Origin: Desulfopila inferna
Lineage (GTDB): Bacteria; Desulfobacterota; Desulfobulbia; Desulfobulbales; Desulfocapsaceae
Reading direction: 5' to 3'
Assembly (NCBI RefSeq): GCF_016919005.1
Contig: NZ_JAFFQE010000007.1
Coordinates: 124,001-188,000 of the forward strand
Length of the DNA: 64,000 bases
Below are positions 1 through 9,439 of this stretch, piece after piece (positions within the stretch are counted from its first letter, which is position 1; each line of letters begins with the position of its first letter). The position numbers and the translations under genes are program-made. The notes beneath the pieces are model-generated. The model was not told where the DNA came from, searched no databases, and worked only from the letters and a program-made list of their open reading frames with translations.

Positions 1-1094
1 GCGACTCCTCGCTCTATGATGTTCTCCAGCTCTCTGACATTTCCGGGATAGTCGTAGTTCATCAGAACCTGCAAGGCATAGGAAGAAATTTTCTGTACTT
101 CCTTGCCGAGCAGCCGTGAATATTTTTGCAGAAAATAATCAACCAGCAGGGGCACGTCACCCTTTCTTTCACGCAGAGGAGGAACCCGTATGGGAACAAC
201 GGCAAGGCGATAGAAAAGGTCTTCCCGAAAGCGTCCGGCTACAATTTCATCCTCAAGAATTCGGTTGGTAGCCGCAATAATGCGAACGTTTATCGGTTTA
301 ATTATTGTGGAGCCCACCGGTTTGATTTCTCGTTCCTGGAGGACACGCAACAATTTTGTCTGGATTATCGGAGTCAGCTCGCCGATTTCATCTAGAAAAG
401 CAGTGCCGCTGTCAGCCTCCATAAAAAGTCCGGCCTTATCGCCGATGGCGCCTGTAAATGATCCCTTCACGTGGCCAAACAGTTCGCTTTCCATGAGTTC
501 TTCGGGAATAGCGCTGCAGGTGATTGGAACAAAATGGTCGGCGTCGACCTTGCTGTTGAGATGGATTGCCTTGGCCACAAGCTCTTTGCCTGTACCCGAT
601 TCCCCATAGATCAGAACATTGGCGGGAGTGGGAGCGATTCTGCTGATGAGATCGAAGATTTTCAGCATCTCCCTGCTCTTGCCGATGATGCCGGGAAAGG
701 AATCAGCGAGCTGCTCACGGGATTGCGGTTCACTTTTCTGCGAAGTGGCGGACTCGATAACAGATTTAATTTCGTCGACATTAAAGGGCTTGGAGATGTA
801 GTCGAAGGCGCCGTTTTTCATGGCGGAAACTGCATCATCGGGGGAAGCGAAGGCGGTAATCATGATAACGGGAAGATCGGCATACAGTTCCTTTACCATC
901 CCGAGCATCTCCAGACCGCTGGTTCCCGGCATGCGGATGTCGCTTATAACCAGGTCGAAACCGGAATTTTTCAGCTTCTTCAGGGCAGCATCGGTATTAT
1001 TTGCCGTATCGACAGCGTAACCTTCTTTGTGCAGCAGGATTTGGAGAAAATCACGCATGCTCTGTTCATCATCAACGACTAATATTCTGGTCAT
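1..1094 (-). CDS. Sigma-54-dependent response regulator, NtrC family (C-terminus outside window)
   Basis: The reading frame is open from an ATG at 1094 to the left edge, so about 364 residues are present and the C-terminal Fis-type HTH lies outside. The N-terminus is a receiver domain with the acidic VVDDE patch, the phospho-acceptor Asp in ISDIRMPG and the conserved Lys in SKPF. The AAA+ domain follows, with Walker A GESGTGKE, the sigma-54 contact loop GAFTGA and the arginine-finger region FREDLFYRL. Proteins of this family activate sigma-54 promoters after phosphorylation by a partner kinase. No kinase gene lies upstream within the window, so its signal and targets are unknown; PilR-, ZraR- or AtoC-like roles cannot be told apart. 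Identification of the family is secure. Confidence 0.93.
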   Translation of the reverse strand, partial: MTRILVVDDEQSMRDFLQILLHKEGYAVDTANNTDAALKKLKNSGFDLVISDIRMPGTSGLEMLGMVKELYADLPVIMITAFASPDDAVSAMKNGAFDYISKPFNVDEIKSVIESATSQKSEPQSREQLADSFPGIIGKSREMLKIFDLISRIAPTPANVLIYGESGTGKELVAKAIHLNSKVDADHFVPITCSAIPEELMESELFGHVKGSFTGAIGDKAGLFMEADSGTAFLDEIGELTPIIQTKLLRVLQEREIKPVGSTIIKPINVRIIAATNRILEDEIVAGRFREDLFYRLAVVPIRVPPLRERKGDVPLLVDYFLQKYSRLLGKEVQKISSYALQVLMNYDYPGNVRELENIIERGV

Positions 1095-1272
1095 ATCAGT
1101 TCCTGGATGGGGTGTTGAGTATCCTGGGGATGATGTCGTCAGACAAACGGGGTGCTATTATATGGATCAGTTTATTTTTCAAAGAATCGTCTCTCCTGCG
1201 AACGTAAACCTGGTGAAAAAGAAAAAAACAAGCCGGAATATTGTAAAACAGTATATATGGTAAAAAAACACT

Positions 1273-1545
1273 TTATTCAACAGGTGTTGAGGTAACCAGG
1301 GCACGTTTTCTCCCGGGAGAAAGCTTCTTCAGGTGAAATTCGCGCTTGCTTGCCAGTGATCTATCGGGATATTCTTCGTAATAGACAAGAACTACAGGTT
1401 GTCTGCTTCGTGTGTATCTGGCTCCTCCTCGTGGGCTGTTGTGCTCCAGAATCCGTCGTTGAAGATTCGTCGTTATACCTGTATAAATGGAGTTGTCCGC
1501 GCAGGAAACCATATAGACATACCAATGGGCGGTGGTGGTTTTCAT
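1273..1545 (-). CDS. GIY-YIG nuclease-superfamily protein (UPF0213/YhbQ-like)
   Basis: A 90-residue single-domain protein. It begins with WYVYMVSCADNSIYTGIT, the GIY-YIG core in its YhbQ form, followed by the conserved Arg in NLQRR and a C-terminal half with the Glu in SKREFHLKKL. The frame is open to 1854, but the family starts right before the WYVY strand, and an AAGAAG ribosome-binding site sits just upstream of the ATG at 1545, so the short start is chosen. Stand-alone GIY-YIG proteins of this size are presumed DNA-binding or nicking proteins, with no settled function. It is convergent with nothing; the preceding gene on the plus strand is tatC. Confidence 0.85.
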   Translation of the reverse strand: MKTTTAHWYVYMVSCADNSIYTGITTNLQRRILEHNSPRGGARYTRSRQPVVLVYYEEYPDRSLASKREFHLKKLSPGRKRALVTSTPVE

Positions 1546-1835
1546 GTTCTTCTTCAAATAGCAGTCTGGAAAGAGAGCCGGAGAGGAAATCCGGTGTGTT
1601 TCCGGCGCCGCGTGCTTATCATTTATCGTCCTAACCAGCTGAACTGGCTGGAGCCTTGAGGCAGATCTTCCTGCAAAAAGAAAATAGAGCCGGAAAACAA
1701 TCTGAAAGGTCCAAAATCCGCAGGGATGGTTAGGATGTCCATATTCCGGCAAGGTATTGCAAATTGCGACGGCAACTGGTAAAAGATGTCTCTTTAATCC
1801 TGACACTCCGGCAATAGTAAAATAAATTAGAAAAA

Positions 1836-2614
1836 ATGGAAGATCTAAATTCAAGTAATCAGTTTGAAAATCAGGCCCTCACCGAGCATCTGCGGGAGCT
1901 GCGGTCCTGCCTTATCATCGCTTTTATCGCTATTTTCATAGGCTTCGGTATTTCCTACGGCTTCATACGGCCGATCGGCAGCTGGTTTTTCCGTCCTCTG
2001 GTAGAAGTATTGCCGGAGGGGACGTCTTTGATTTTCACCTCATACCAGGAAGGGTTTTTTTTTACCTAAAATTAGCCGTTGTCTGTGGTATATTGATGGC
2101 ATCCCCGGTTATTTTCTGGCAGATATGGCGATTTATAGCACCGGGACTGTTCAAGCATGAAAAAAAGGTTTTAATCCCTTTTACAATCTTATCAACCCTC
2201 TGTTTCCTGGGTGGTTCGGCCTTCGGCTATTTCGTGGTTTTTCCACCGGCCTTTAAATTTCTTGTCGGATACAACAATGAATACCTTACCTCCCTTCCTG
2301 CCGTGGGTGAGTATTTCTCTCTTTCCCTGCGTTTGCTGATTGCCTTCGGTGTCATTTTTGAAATACCCATTCTGATGGTGTTTCTTGCCAAAATCGGTGT
2401 CATTGATGTTGCTTTTCTCAATCGCAACCGCAAGTATGCTTTCCTGATCAATTTCGTTATTGCGGCAATACTCACGCCTACGCCTGATGTTGTTAACCAG
2501 TTAATGATGGCAGGACCGCTGATTGTTCTTTACGAAATCAGTGTCGTTGCCGTCTGGGTTTTCGGCAGAAAGCAATTTAAAGATTTTGGTGACGCTTCTC
2601 AACCTGTCGAATGA
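1836..2614 (+). CDS. tatC: Twin-arginine translocase subunit TatC, interrupted by a frameshift at a T9 tract
   Basis: TatC is the multispanning inner-membrane receptor of the Tat pathway for folded, often cofactor-bearing proteins. The first part (1836-2069, 77 codons) carries the N-terminal signature LTEHLRELR and the first membrane helix, then stops at TAA just after nine T residues (2055-2063). The second part continues in the -1 frame to 2614 and holds the rest: YLKLAVV, SPVIFWQIWRFIAPGL, HEKK and the later helices including LTPTPDVVNQ. Re-reading one T gives an uninterrupted TatC of about 259 residues, the normal length. No tatA or tatB is nearby. The tract could be a sequencing error, a real mutation, or a site of transcriptional slippage or -1 frameshifting. 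Confidence 0.85.
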
Positions 2615-2766
2615 TGAACCCGTAAAGGAGTTACAGTACCCAGGATTTCTCCTTTTGGTTGTCTTATGCTTATTATCGTCAAGATTGAACTCAATCATAA
2701 AGCTTTTTCTAAGAAATCGTAAGAAAACGTGAAACTCTGCGAAATTAAAAAAAATCATTCATTTTC

Positions 2767-2795
2767 TTGGTTTCATGGGAAAAAAGATATATGCT
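2767..2795 (+). promoter_or_regulatory. Possible sigma-70 promoter for the class II aldolase gene
   Basis: A TTGGTT hexamer and a TATGCT hexamer are separated by 17 bases, about 60 bases before the ATG at 2852. A strong GGAGG ribosome-binding site stands directly before that ATG. The hexamers are imperfect, so the call is tentative. Confidence 0.35.
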
Positions 2796-2851
2796 TCTAG
2801 TATCTTGAAATTCCAATTCAATAAGCCGTAATCTGAAGACTGGAGGTTTAT

Positions 2852-4120
2852 ATGACTGATAACTCTTTTATGAAACTACTGGAAATAGGTCGTCCGCCGA
2901 ATGTGAAAAAGCTTTTCCCTCATTCCAGGGCTCTGCTCGTTAGCGGTAAGGTTATCGATAGAGCAATGCTGAAGAAAGGGAAGGCGATAGCAATTGCCGC
3001 CAACGGCCGCTCCCACATGGTACTGCGGGGAGCGCTGCAGGCTGCGCAGCGTGCCAATTCCGCCATTATCGTGGAAATTGCCAAATCGGAATCAAAATAC
3101 TGCTATGTCAATTTCTGGAATATTGCCAGACAAACCGATGCCATTTGCAATGAGCTCGGCATTACCGTTCCGGTGGCGATACATGCCGATCATTATGGTA
3201 TAAAAAGCGCTGACGATATAGCCTCTGCCAAAGTCGAGATCCCTTCAATGTTTGATGCCGGCATAACATCGATTGCCATAGATGCCTCGCATATGCCCGA
3301 TGACAAGAACCTTCTGGCCAATCTCGAACTCTATGAGTTTGTTCCCGGATGGGCCTCCCTGGAGACAGAGGTCGGAGAAATCAAGGGTGCGGAGGGCCTC
3401 TCCACCGTCGATGACGCCTCCTTTCTTATAAAAGGACTTAATGCCCATAATATCTTCGCTGATTGGATTGCCCTCAACAATGGTTCAGTCCACGGTATCG
3501 AAGCAAGCGGCCAGGGCATTCAGGTGGAACTCACTGCCGATATTCATCGCAGTCTTGAACCTTATGGTGTTTCCGGCGCCCAGCACGGTACATCGGGCAA
3601 CAGTTCCGAACGTCTTCGCGAGATAGCCAACAAGACAAACACGACTAAGGCAAATGTGGCTACTGCCCTGCAGATGGTATCGTGGGGGGTGGAGGTCAAC
3701 GATTACGGCAACGCTATCCTGGATGCCAGTGGAAACTTTAAAAAGGTCAGTGGAGAAGGGGTTTCTGAGGAAAACTGGGAAAAAATGGTTGCCTATGCTG
3801 AAGAAAAGGGCTGGAAAGGCGGAAACTTCAAAAAACTCAATCTGCCGTTTGAAAATGTCCTGCTGGGACAGTCGCGGGATGTTCGAGAGCGCATGGCAAA
3901 GAGAGTCGAGGATTTTGTCTACAACATGCTTGTCAATGTTTTCAATGCCACTGATACCGCGGATATTGCCAAAGATATCATTGCACAGGCGGGCACGCAT
4001 GATCTTGGCGCCAAGGCTGAGCGAATCGAAGAACCCGCCGAGTGGACTGAAGAGAAGATTATAGCAAAAGCGAAATTGTTGGATATCAATGTCGGTCCCG
4101 AAGGTGACTTTGAAGATTGA
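2852..4120 (+). CDS. Class II fructose-bisphosphate aldolase family protein
   Basis: A 422-residue zinc aldolase that would interconvert fructose 1,6-bisphosphate and the two triose phosphates in the cytoplasm. Visible family motifs are HADHYGI (111-117) with zinc-binding histidines, the catalytic-Asp region DASH (144-147), ETEVGEIKG (171-179), NNGSVHG (209-215) and GAQHGTSGN (242-250). The protein is longer than the usual 310-360 residues, with extra sequence mainly after residue 280, as in the long class II aldolases of some anaerobes. It is a single-gene unit with its own GGAGG site. A palindromic element begins immediately after the stop codon. The exact sugar-phosphate substrate is inferred from family, not shown. 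Confidence 0.88.
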   Translation: MTDNSFMKLLEIGRPPNVKKLFPHSRALLVSGKVIDRAMLKKGKAIAIAANGRSHMVLRGALQAAQRANSAIIVEIAKSESKYCYVNFWNIARQTDAICNELGITVPVAIHADHYGIKSADDIASAKVEIPSMFDAGITSIAIDASHMPDDKNLLANLELYEFVPGWASLETEVGEIKGAEGLSTVDDASFLIKGLNAHNIFADWIALNNGSVHGIEASGQGIQVELTADIHRSLEPYGVSGAQHGTSGNSSERLREIANKTNTTKANVATALQMVSWGVEVNDYGNAILDASGNFKKVSGEGVSEENWEKMVAYAEEKGWKGGNFKKLNLPFENVLLGQSRDVRERMAKRVEDFVYNMLVNVFNATDTADIAKDIIAQAGTHDLGAKAERIEEPAEWTEEKIIAKAKLLDINVGPEGDFED

Positions 4121-4247
4121 TGACGTCGTAAAAACTCTTCATCTTCTTCGTTGCTACAAATTTTCTATCATTACGACGTACTTTAGTACACCGAAATGAT
4201 AGAAAATTTGCGCTCCTTGAATATGAAGCTTTTTACTTGGCAATCAC
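4121..4247. repeat. Family B palindromic element, copy 1 (directly after the aldolase stop codon)
   Basis: The sequence TGACGTCGTAAAAAC starts at the base after the TGA stop. A perfect 16-bp inverted repeat (4157-4172 with 4195-4210) lies inside an imperfect outer stem, GTAAAAAC...CTTCAT pairing with ATGAAGCTTTTTAC. The same plan recurs after hslU at 14099 and at 36575. It may act as a transcription terminator; it contains no ORF. Confidence 0.75.
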
Positions 4248-4254
4248 AGATGCT

Positions 4255-4320
4255 AACTTTTCACGAGTCCATCAAGATGGATGGACTCGTGAAAAGCTCG
4301 ATCTGAAGAAGCGAGTATAA
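4255..4320. repeat. Partial family B repeat with a short inverted repeat
   Basis: CGAGTCCATC near 4263 and GATGGACTCG near 4279 form a hairpin. It is followed by GTGAAAAGCTCGAT, the arm sequence also seen at 24590 and 44120. It lies between the aldolase and epimerase genes and looks like a decayed copy of the interspersed repeats. Confidence 0.55.
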
Positions 4321-4373
4321 GCAGGACAGCATGGAGTGGACCTGCAAAATATTTACTACCGGTTATTTTTTTG

Positions 4374-5384
4374 ATGAACACAATACTTATAACAGGTGCT
4401 GCCGGTTTCATTGGAGCACATCTGGCCCAAAGGCTTATTGCCAATGGATCTGAAGTGGTGGGTCTTGATAACCTCAACGATTATTACGATCCGCAACTTA
4501 AGAGAGACCGCATGGCGACACTTGCCGAAGGCGACGGTTTTACCCATATCGATCTTGATCTTAGCGACCGGCAGGGTATGGAAAAACTCTTTCAGCAGTA
4601 TCAATTTGATGCTGTCGTCAATCTTGCTGCACAGGCAGGAGTCCGATATTCGCTTATCAATCCCCACTCTTACGTGGATACCAATCTGGTAGGATTTGTT
4701 AATATTCTCGAAGGCTGCAGACATTCACGGGTGAAACACCTGGTCTATGCCTCCTCCAGTTCGGTATACGGGGCCAATACCAAGATGCCGTTTTCGGTGC
4801 ATGATAATGTCGATCATCCGGTATCTTTATACGCTGCGTCGAAAAAGGCCAATGAATTGATGGCCCATACCTACAGCCACCTTTTCGGTTTACCGACAAC
4901 CGGGCTCAGGTTCTTCACCGTTTACGGCCCATGGGGAAGACCGGATATGGCGCTCTTTCTCTTTACCAAGGCAATTATCGAGGGACAGCCGATAAATGTC
5001 TTCAATAACGGCAATATGGAGCGGGATTTTACCTATATCGACGATATTGTCGAAGGTGTTGTGCGGGTGATTAACAAAGTACCTGAGGGAGACTTTGACT
5101 GGCACGGTGATGCCCCTGATCCGGCTTCTTCCTATTGCCCTTATAGATTGTACAATATCGGCAACAATAAAAAAGAGCAATTGCTTCGCTATATTCAGGT
5201 CCTTGAAGAATGTCTCGGCAAAAAGGCGGATAAGAATTTTCTGCCGCTACAACCTGGTGACGTTCCGGCTACCTATGCTGATGTCGAAGGCCTTGTCAGG
5301 GATTTTGATTATAAGCCGGATACCTCAATTGATACCGGTATCGAGAGATTTGTACGATGGTATAGGGATTATTTTAAAATATAA
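4374..5384 (+). CDS. NAD-dependent epimerase, UDP-glucuronate 4-epimerase type
   Basis: An extended short-chain dehydrogenase of 336 residues. The Rossmann loop GAAGFIG is at the very N-terminus, the active-site serine region YASSSSVYG is in the middle, and the YxxxK pair is YAASK. The sequence [13 protein letters not shown] and the [12 protein letters not shown] segment are typical of UDP-glucuronate 4-epimerases (CapI/WbpP group), which make UDP-galacturonate for surface polysaccharide. A TTG codon lies directly before the ATG at 4374; the ATG is preferred. No ribosome-binding site of note is visible. No other polysaccharide genes are adjacent, so the pathway cannot be read from context. 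UDP-glucose or UDP-GlcNAc epimerase activity is an alternative. Confidence 0.88.
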   Translation: MNTILITGAAGFIGAHLAQRLIANGSEVVGLDNLNDYYDPQLKRDRMATLAEGDGFTHIDLDLSDRQGMEKLFQQYQFDAVVNLAAQAGVRYSLINPHSYVDTNLVGFVNILEGCRHSRVKHLVYASSSSVYGANTKMPFSVHDNVDHPVSLYAASKKANELMAHTYSHLFGLPTTGLRFFTVYGPWGRPDMALFLFTKAIIEGQPINVFNNGNMERDFTYIDDIVEGVVRVINKVPEGDFDWHGDAPDPASSYCPYRLYNIGNNKKEQLLRYIQVLEECLGKKADKNFLPLQPGDVPATYADVEGLVRDFDYKPDTSIDTGIERFVRWYRDYFKI

Positions 5385-5521
5385 TTTTCCCGGCTGCTCG
5401 GAGTCTGAGCTTAACGGCGTACAGCCGGAATCGGGAGAGGTTATGCCCGTCAGGGTGCTTATCTCTGAACAGTTAAAGTTCAGGGCAAACTGCCGGTTTT
5501 TAGCTTTTTGCTGAATAGTTA
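5385..5521. repeat. Family C interspersed repeat, copy 1 (directly after the epimerase stop codon)
   Basis: About 137 bp beginning right after the TAA stop. It matches 10765-10882 through shared blocks GTCAGGGTGCTTA, CTGAACAGTTA and TTGCTGAATAGTTAC, with an indel near the middle. It contains short complementary segments (CTGAACAGTTAAAGTTCAG) that could form a hairpin. There is no coding potential. Confidence 0.7.
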
Positions 5522-5601
5522 CAAAAAACAAAGACTGCGTCACAATGAATGGTCTCGATGCATGGATAGAGTATTCACCATAATCAGATTCCGCCCTTAG
5601 C

Positions 5602-5937
5602 ATGAATGAGCCCAAGGCAGGCAGCAAAAGACAGGCCCTGAGATTTGCCGGAAACGCTCATCCTGTTCGCTTTAAAACCGAATTTGAGAATGGCCATGGT
5701 GTCGTTGCAGATATTTCGGGCAGTGGATGTGCAATTGCTGCAGCCAGTCTGCCTCTTGCCCGGCGAGAGAAGATCCTCATCACCATGGATTTGGAAGATG
5801 CTGATGATATAATAGAAATCGGTGCCAGGGTTGTCAGGGATGACGGTGGAAATATTGGTGTCCAGTTCACTCATCTCAGCGATGACAACAGACAACGGAT
5901 TGTGAAATATTTTGCAGCAAAACAGCGCTCCGCCTGA
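5602..5937 (+). CDS. PilZ-domain protein
   Basis: A 111-residue single-domain protein. The DISGSGC segment fits the DxSxxG half of the PilZ cyclic-di-GMP-binding motif. The arginine half is less clear: KRQALRF precedes the strand by the expected distance but is not a clean RxxxR. A beta-rich body with GARVVRDDGGNIGVQFTH and a C-terminal helix fits PilZ (about 100 residues). The likely role is to bind cyclic di-GMP and relay it to a partner. The next plus-strand gene, an EAL-HDOD protein, also belongs to a cyclic-di-GMP family, but a 250-bp gap separates them. Binding is inferred. Confidence 0.75.
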   Translation: MNEPKAGSKRQALRFAGNAHPVRFKTEFENGHGVVADISGSGCAIAAASLPLARREKILITMDLEDADDIIEIGARVVRDDGGNIGVQFTHLSDDNRQRIVKYFAAKQRSA

Positions 5938-6186
5938 TACCCGGTTTAGTCAAAGCCCTTGATGGCTATTTGAGCCATCTGATGGTTCGTGGTAATCTCT
6001 TTTTTAAGATTTGCGGTACCTTCCTTCCAGGCCTTCATCGCATCACTATTCCCCCAAAAAATCATAATCGACAGCTACACTAACTATTTGTTTGGTTTGT
6101 TGTCCAAAAACGTTTATATTCTCGCCTTAATAGCTGAATATTTAAGAAGTGTATATTGACAACGTGTTTGGAATTTTCAATCAGGT

Positions 6187-7392
6187 ATGGATTTTTATAT
6201 AGCGCGACAACCCATCTTCAATGTTCATAAAAAGCTGCATGCCTATGAACTGCTCTATAGAGGTTATGCCAATAATACTTTGGCGGAAGTGAGCGGCGAC
6301 AGGGCCACGACCAGTCTGCTCAGCTCGGTTTTTCTGACTGAGGGTATTGGTGTCATCTCCGGGAAAAAACCATGCTTTATCAATTTTACCGAGGAACTGC
6401 TGCTTAATAAAACTGCTTATTCCTTTCCCAAAAGCCAGATAATCATCGAAGTAGTCGAAGATGTGAACCCTAGCGGAGCGGTGATTGAGGCGATTGCCAA
6501 TCTCAAGGCCGGCGGCTACACCATTGCTCTCGATGATTTTGTTTTTCAAAAAAAGATGGAGCCGTTTGTTGCCCTGGCCGATATCATCAAGATAGATGTA
6601 CGCCTGACTCCTCTGGATACTATTGTAAAAACTCTCCGATTTCTCTCGGACTATAAGGTAAAACTTCTGGCGGAGAAGGTTGAAACGCTCGAGGAATTCG
6701 AGAAGGCCAACAAACTCGGCTTTCATTATTACCAGGGATACTTTTTCAGCAAGCCTCAGAAGATCCTGGTCAAGGAGCTTGCCTCCGTGAAAATCACTCT
6801 TTTCAGCCTGCTGGCCGAGGTAAGTAAAAAAGCGACCACCCTGGAGCATCTGCATCGCATCATCTCTCAGGATCTGGCAATCAGCTATAAGCTGCTGCGC
6901 TTCCTCAACTCTGCTTATTTTTATAGACTCGAAAAGGTGAAAAGCGTCAAGCATGCCATTGCCTACCTTGGTGAAAAGGAACTGAGAAGGTTTATTATAC
7001 TGGTTATCGTCTCCGAACTGGCGACAGAGAAGCCGACGGAACTGGTCAGACTCTCTCTGGTACGGGCAAAGTTCTGCGAACTCCTGGCTAAAAGGAGCTT
7101 ATTGGCGGAATATGATCTCGAAGTATTCATGGTTGGCATGTTTTCCTTTATGGACACCATGCTGGATGCGGAAATGGAAGATGTGATGGATAAGCTTCCG
7201 GTGACGGATGCCGTCAAGGACGCCTTGATCGGGCGCAGTGGTATGCTGGCTCCATTTCTGGATGCGGTTATCGCTTATGAGCGAAACCAGGATAAAGCAT
7301 TTCTGCAGTGCATGGAGGAGTTGCATGTAGACACCGCCTGCATTCCCGGGATTTATCTGGAGGCGGTGAAGTATTCCAACGGAGTAGTATAG
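6187..7392 (+). CDS. EAL-HDOD signalling protein
   Basis: A 401-residue two-domain protein. Residues about 1-200 form a divergent EAL domain: the signature reads YELLYR, and metal-ligand positions INF, EVVED, LDDF, KID, AEKVE and QGYFFSKP can still be traced. The loop-6 motif normally reading DFGxGYSS is DFVFQKKM, which suggests it no longer hydrolyses cyclic di-GMP. Residues about 205-390 form an HDOD domain (LLAEVSKKATTLEHL, DLAISYKLLRFLNSA, IAYLGEKELRRF). EAL-HDOD proteins of the YuxH/CdgJ type regulate motility or surface behaviour through protein contacts. The start ATG at 6187 gives the family's normal N-terminus, IARQPIF. It is followed convergently by dxs. Confidence 0.9.
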   Translation: MDFYIARQPIFNVHKKLHAYELLYRGYANNTLAEVSGDRATTSLLSSVFLTEGIGVISGKKPCFINFTEELLLNKTAYSFPKSQIIIEVVEDVNPSGAVIEAIANLKAGGYTIALDDFVFQKKMEPFVALADIIKIDVRLTPLDTIVKTLRFLSDYKVKLLAEKVETLEEFEKANKLGFHYYQGYFFSKPQKILVKELASVKITLFSLLAEVSKKATTLEHLHRIISQDLAISYKLLRFLNSAYFYRLEKVKSVKHAIAYLGEKELRRFIILVIVSELATEKPTELVRLSLVRAKFCELLAKRSLLAEYDLEVFMVGMFSFMDTMLDAEMEDVMDKLPVTDAVKDALIGRSGMLAPFLDAVIAYERNQDKAFLQCMEELHVDTACIPGIYLEAVKYSNGVV

Positions 7393-7415
7393 GGGGAGAG
7401 GCGGACGGGGAGTGA

Positions 7416-9317
7416 CTATTTCATCAGCTTGATGGCGGCCCGGATGATGGCCGTTGTGTCAAGGCTGTTGTTTTTAAGAAGTATTTCCTGGGGTCCATGT
7501 TCGATAAAAAGATCAGGGTGGGCCAGTAAACAGGTTTTTATATCATAAAGACCGCGCCTGCTGAACAATTCAAGAACACTGCTGCCGAAGCCCCCTTGTC
7601 TGCAATTATCTTCAATAGTCAGCACCTTTTTTGTTTTTGCGGCCCAGTCGCAGATAAGGTCACCGTCCAGGGGTTTGATGAATCTGGGATTTATCACCGC
7701 GGCTTGTATGCCGACCTTCTGCAATCCTTTAACCGCCTCCAGTGCCGTGTAGACACGATTTCCCACAGGCAGCAGCAGGATATCATCGCCTTCGTGGAGG
7801 AGTTCTCCCTTGCCTATCTCCAGCCTTTCCAGACTTTCGACCAGTTCGACTCCGAAGCCTGAACCTCGGGGATAACGCACTGCCGTGGGCCCGCCATGCT
7901 GGACCGCGGTATACAGCATATTCTGCAATTCCCTTTCATCTTTCGGTGCCATCAGCACCATATTGGGAATAAAGCGAAGATAGGAAATATCAAAGACACC
8001 ATGATGCGTCGAACCGTCATCACCGACAACACCAGAGCGGTCAATCGCCAGGGTTACCGGAAGATTGGGAATGCAGACATCGTGGATAATCTGATCAATT
8101 GCTCTCTGAAAAAATGAGGAATAGATGGCCACAACCGGGTGAAGTCCTTCAGCGGCCAGGCCGGCAGCAAAGGTGACGGCGTGTTGCTCGGCGATACCGA
8201 CATCGAAAAAGCGTTCTGGGTAAAGCCGGGCAAATTCGGTAAGCCCGGTGCCGGTAACCATGGCTGCGGAAATTGCCGCCAGCCGGTTGTCGTCGGCGGC
8301 CATTTTTACCATGGTTTTTCCAAAGACTTCGGTATAACTGATAGTGGAAGAGCTCTTGAGTGGCTTTCCGCTTTCAATATCGAAGGGTCCCAGCCCATGG
8401 TAGATTCCAGGATCATTTTCAGCGGGAGGATATCCCTTACCCTTGGTGGTCAGGACATGGATCAGCACAGGGCCGGAAATGTTGTCCCTCACCATCTCAA
8501 AGGCCTCGATGAGATCGTTGAGTTGATGCCCTGGAATAGGTCCGATGTAGTCGAACTTGAATGCCTCGAACAACATACCGGGAGTAAAGAAGCTTTTGAA
8601 ACTTTCTTCACTTTTTTTCAGCACGTTGAGTATGTTTTCACCGACGTTGGAAAGGGACTGCAGCCTCTCTTCCAGGTGATTTTTGACGCGCCGCATGGTA
8701 CGACCGCTCAGTTTGCGGCTGAGAAAGCTGGAAATGGCTCCGACATTAGGCGAGATGGACATCTCATTGTCGTTGAGAATGACTATCAGGTTTTTATTGA
8801 GATCGCCGGCATGATTGAGGGCTTCAAAGGCCATGCCCGAGGTCATCGAACCATCGCCGATAACGGCAATGGCTCGATCGGTGCTATGTTTCAGATCCTT
8901 GGCCATGGTCATTCCCAGGGCCGCCGAGATAGAGGTGGCGGCGTGACCGGTCTCAAAGGCGTCGTACTCGCTTTCCTCTTTTTTGGGGAATCCGCTCAAT
9001 CCTTTATACTGGCGCAGGGTGTGAAAATCATTCTGCCTTCCGGTGAGTAATTTATGGGCATAAGACTGGTGCCCGACATCCCAGATGAGTTTGTCGTCGG
9101 GAGTATTGAAGACATGATGCAGTGCCAGGGTAAGCTCGACCACGCCGAGACTTGGGGCAAGATGGCCGCCGTTTTTGGAGACGGTGGTTATGATACGTCG
9201 GCGTATTTCCTCAGCCAAGCTGCTGAGCTGTTCCATGGAGAGTTCGCGGAGATCCGCCGGTGACTGGATATCCTTAAGCAGTACTTTTGTTTGCCCTGTT
9301 GTTTCTGGGGAAAGCAT
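7416..9317 (-). CDS. dxs: 1-deoxy-D-xylulose-5-phosphate synthase
   Basis: Dxs condenses pyruvate and glyceraldehyde 3-phosphate to DXP, the first step of the MEP isoprenoid pathway, using thiamine diphosphate. At 633 residues it has the normal length. Visible motifs are the transketolase N-terminal LIWDVGHQSYAHKLL, the TPP site GDGSMTSG (154-161) with NDNEMSIS (about 182-189), the central DVGIAEQHAVTFAAGLA with the catalytic Glu, and the DRSGVVGDDGSTHHG substrate loop. It is the third gene of a minus-strand group xseB-ispA-dxs, 122 bp after ispA. This order is common in proteobacteria and links DXP supply to prenyl chain synthesis. Confidence 0.98.
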   Translation of the reverse strand: MLSPETTGQTKVLLKDIQSPADLRELSMEQLSSLAEEIRRRIITTVSKNGGHLAPSLGVVELTLALHHVFNTPDDKLIWDVGHQSYAHKLLTGRQNDFHTLRQYKGLSGFPKKEESEYDAFETGHAATSISAALGMTMAKDLKHSTDRAIAVIGDGSMTSGMAFEALNHAGDLNKNLIVILNDNEMSISPNVGAISSFLSRKLSGRTMRRVKNHLEERLQSLSNVGENILNVLKKSEESFKSFFTPGMLFEAFKFDYIGPIPGHQLNDLIEAFEMVRDNISGPVLIHVLTTKGKGYPPAENDPGIYHGLGPFDIESGKPLKSSSTISYTEVFGKTMVKMAADDNRLAAISAAMVTGTGLTEFARLYPERFFDVGIAEQHAVTFAAGLAAEGLHPVVAIYSSFFQRAIDQIIHDVCIPNLPVTLAIDRSGVVGDDGSTHHGVFDISYLRFIPNMVLMAPKDERELQNMLYTAVQHGGPTAVRYPRGSGFGVELVESLERLEIGKGELLHEGDDILLLPVGNRVYTALEAVKGLQKVGIQAAVINPRFIKPLDGDLICDWAAKTKKVLTIEDNCRQGGFGSSVLELFSRRGLYDIKTCLLAHPDLFIEHGPQEILLKNNSLDTTAIIRAAIKLMK

Positions 9318-9439
9318 TATGAAAAATTACCTTATCATTTCTTAACGTGATTGATCACTACCCACTTCACAGACTTTAGTACGGATTGGAAAAATTAAAG
9401 AGCCTGATTTGGTAGTATATCATGAAATTACACCGTCCG

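Noticed and set aside
471-1082. 203-codon plus-strand ORF
   Set aside because: Antisense to the NtrC-family regulator, which shows intact receiver and AAA+ motifs on the minus strand.
1546-1854. N-terminal extension of the GIY-YIG frame by 103 residues
   Set aside because: The extension overlaps the start of tatC, has no family match, and the short start has a ribosome-binding site.
5946-6065. 39-codon minus-strand ORF between the PilZ and EAL-HDOD genes
   Set aside because: The end reads well (AMKAWKEGTANLKKEI) but there is no ribosome-binding site and no homologue recognised; length is within chance.
6181-6954. 257-codon minus-strand ORF
   Set aside because: Antisense shadow of the EAL domain gene.
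8139-9050. 303-codon plus-strand ORF
   Set aside because: It lies fully antisense to dxs, whose protein is conserved along the whole length; the ORF has no family motifs.
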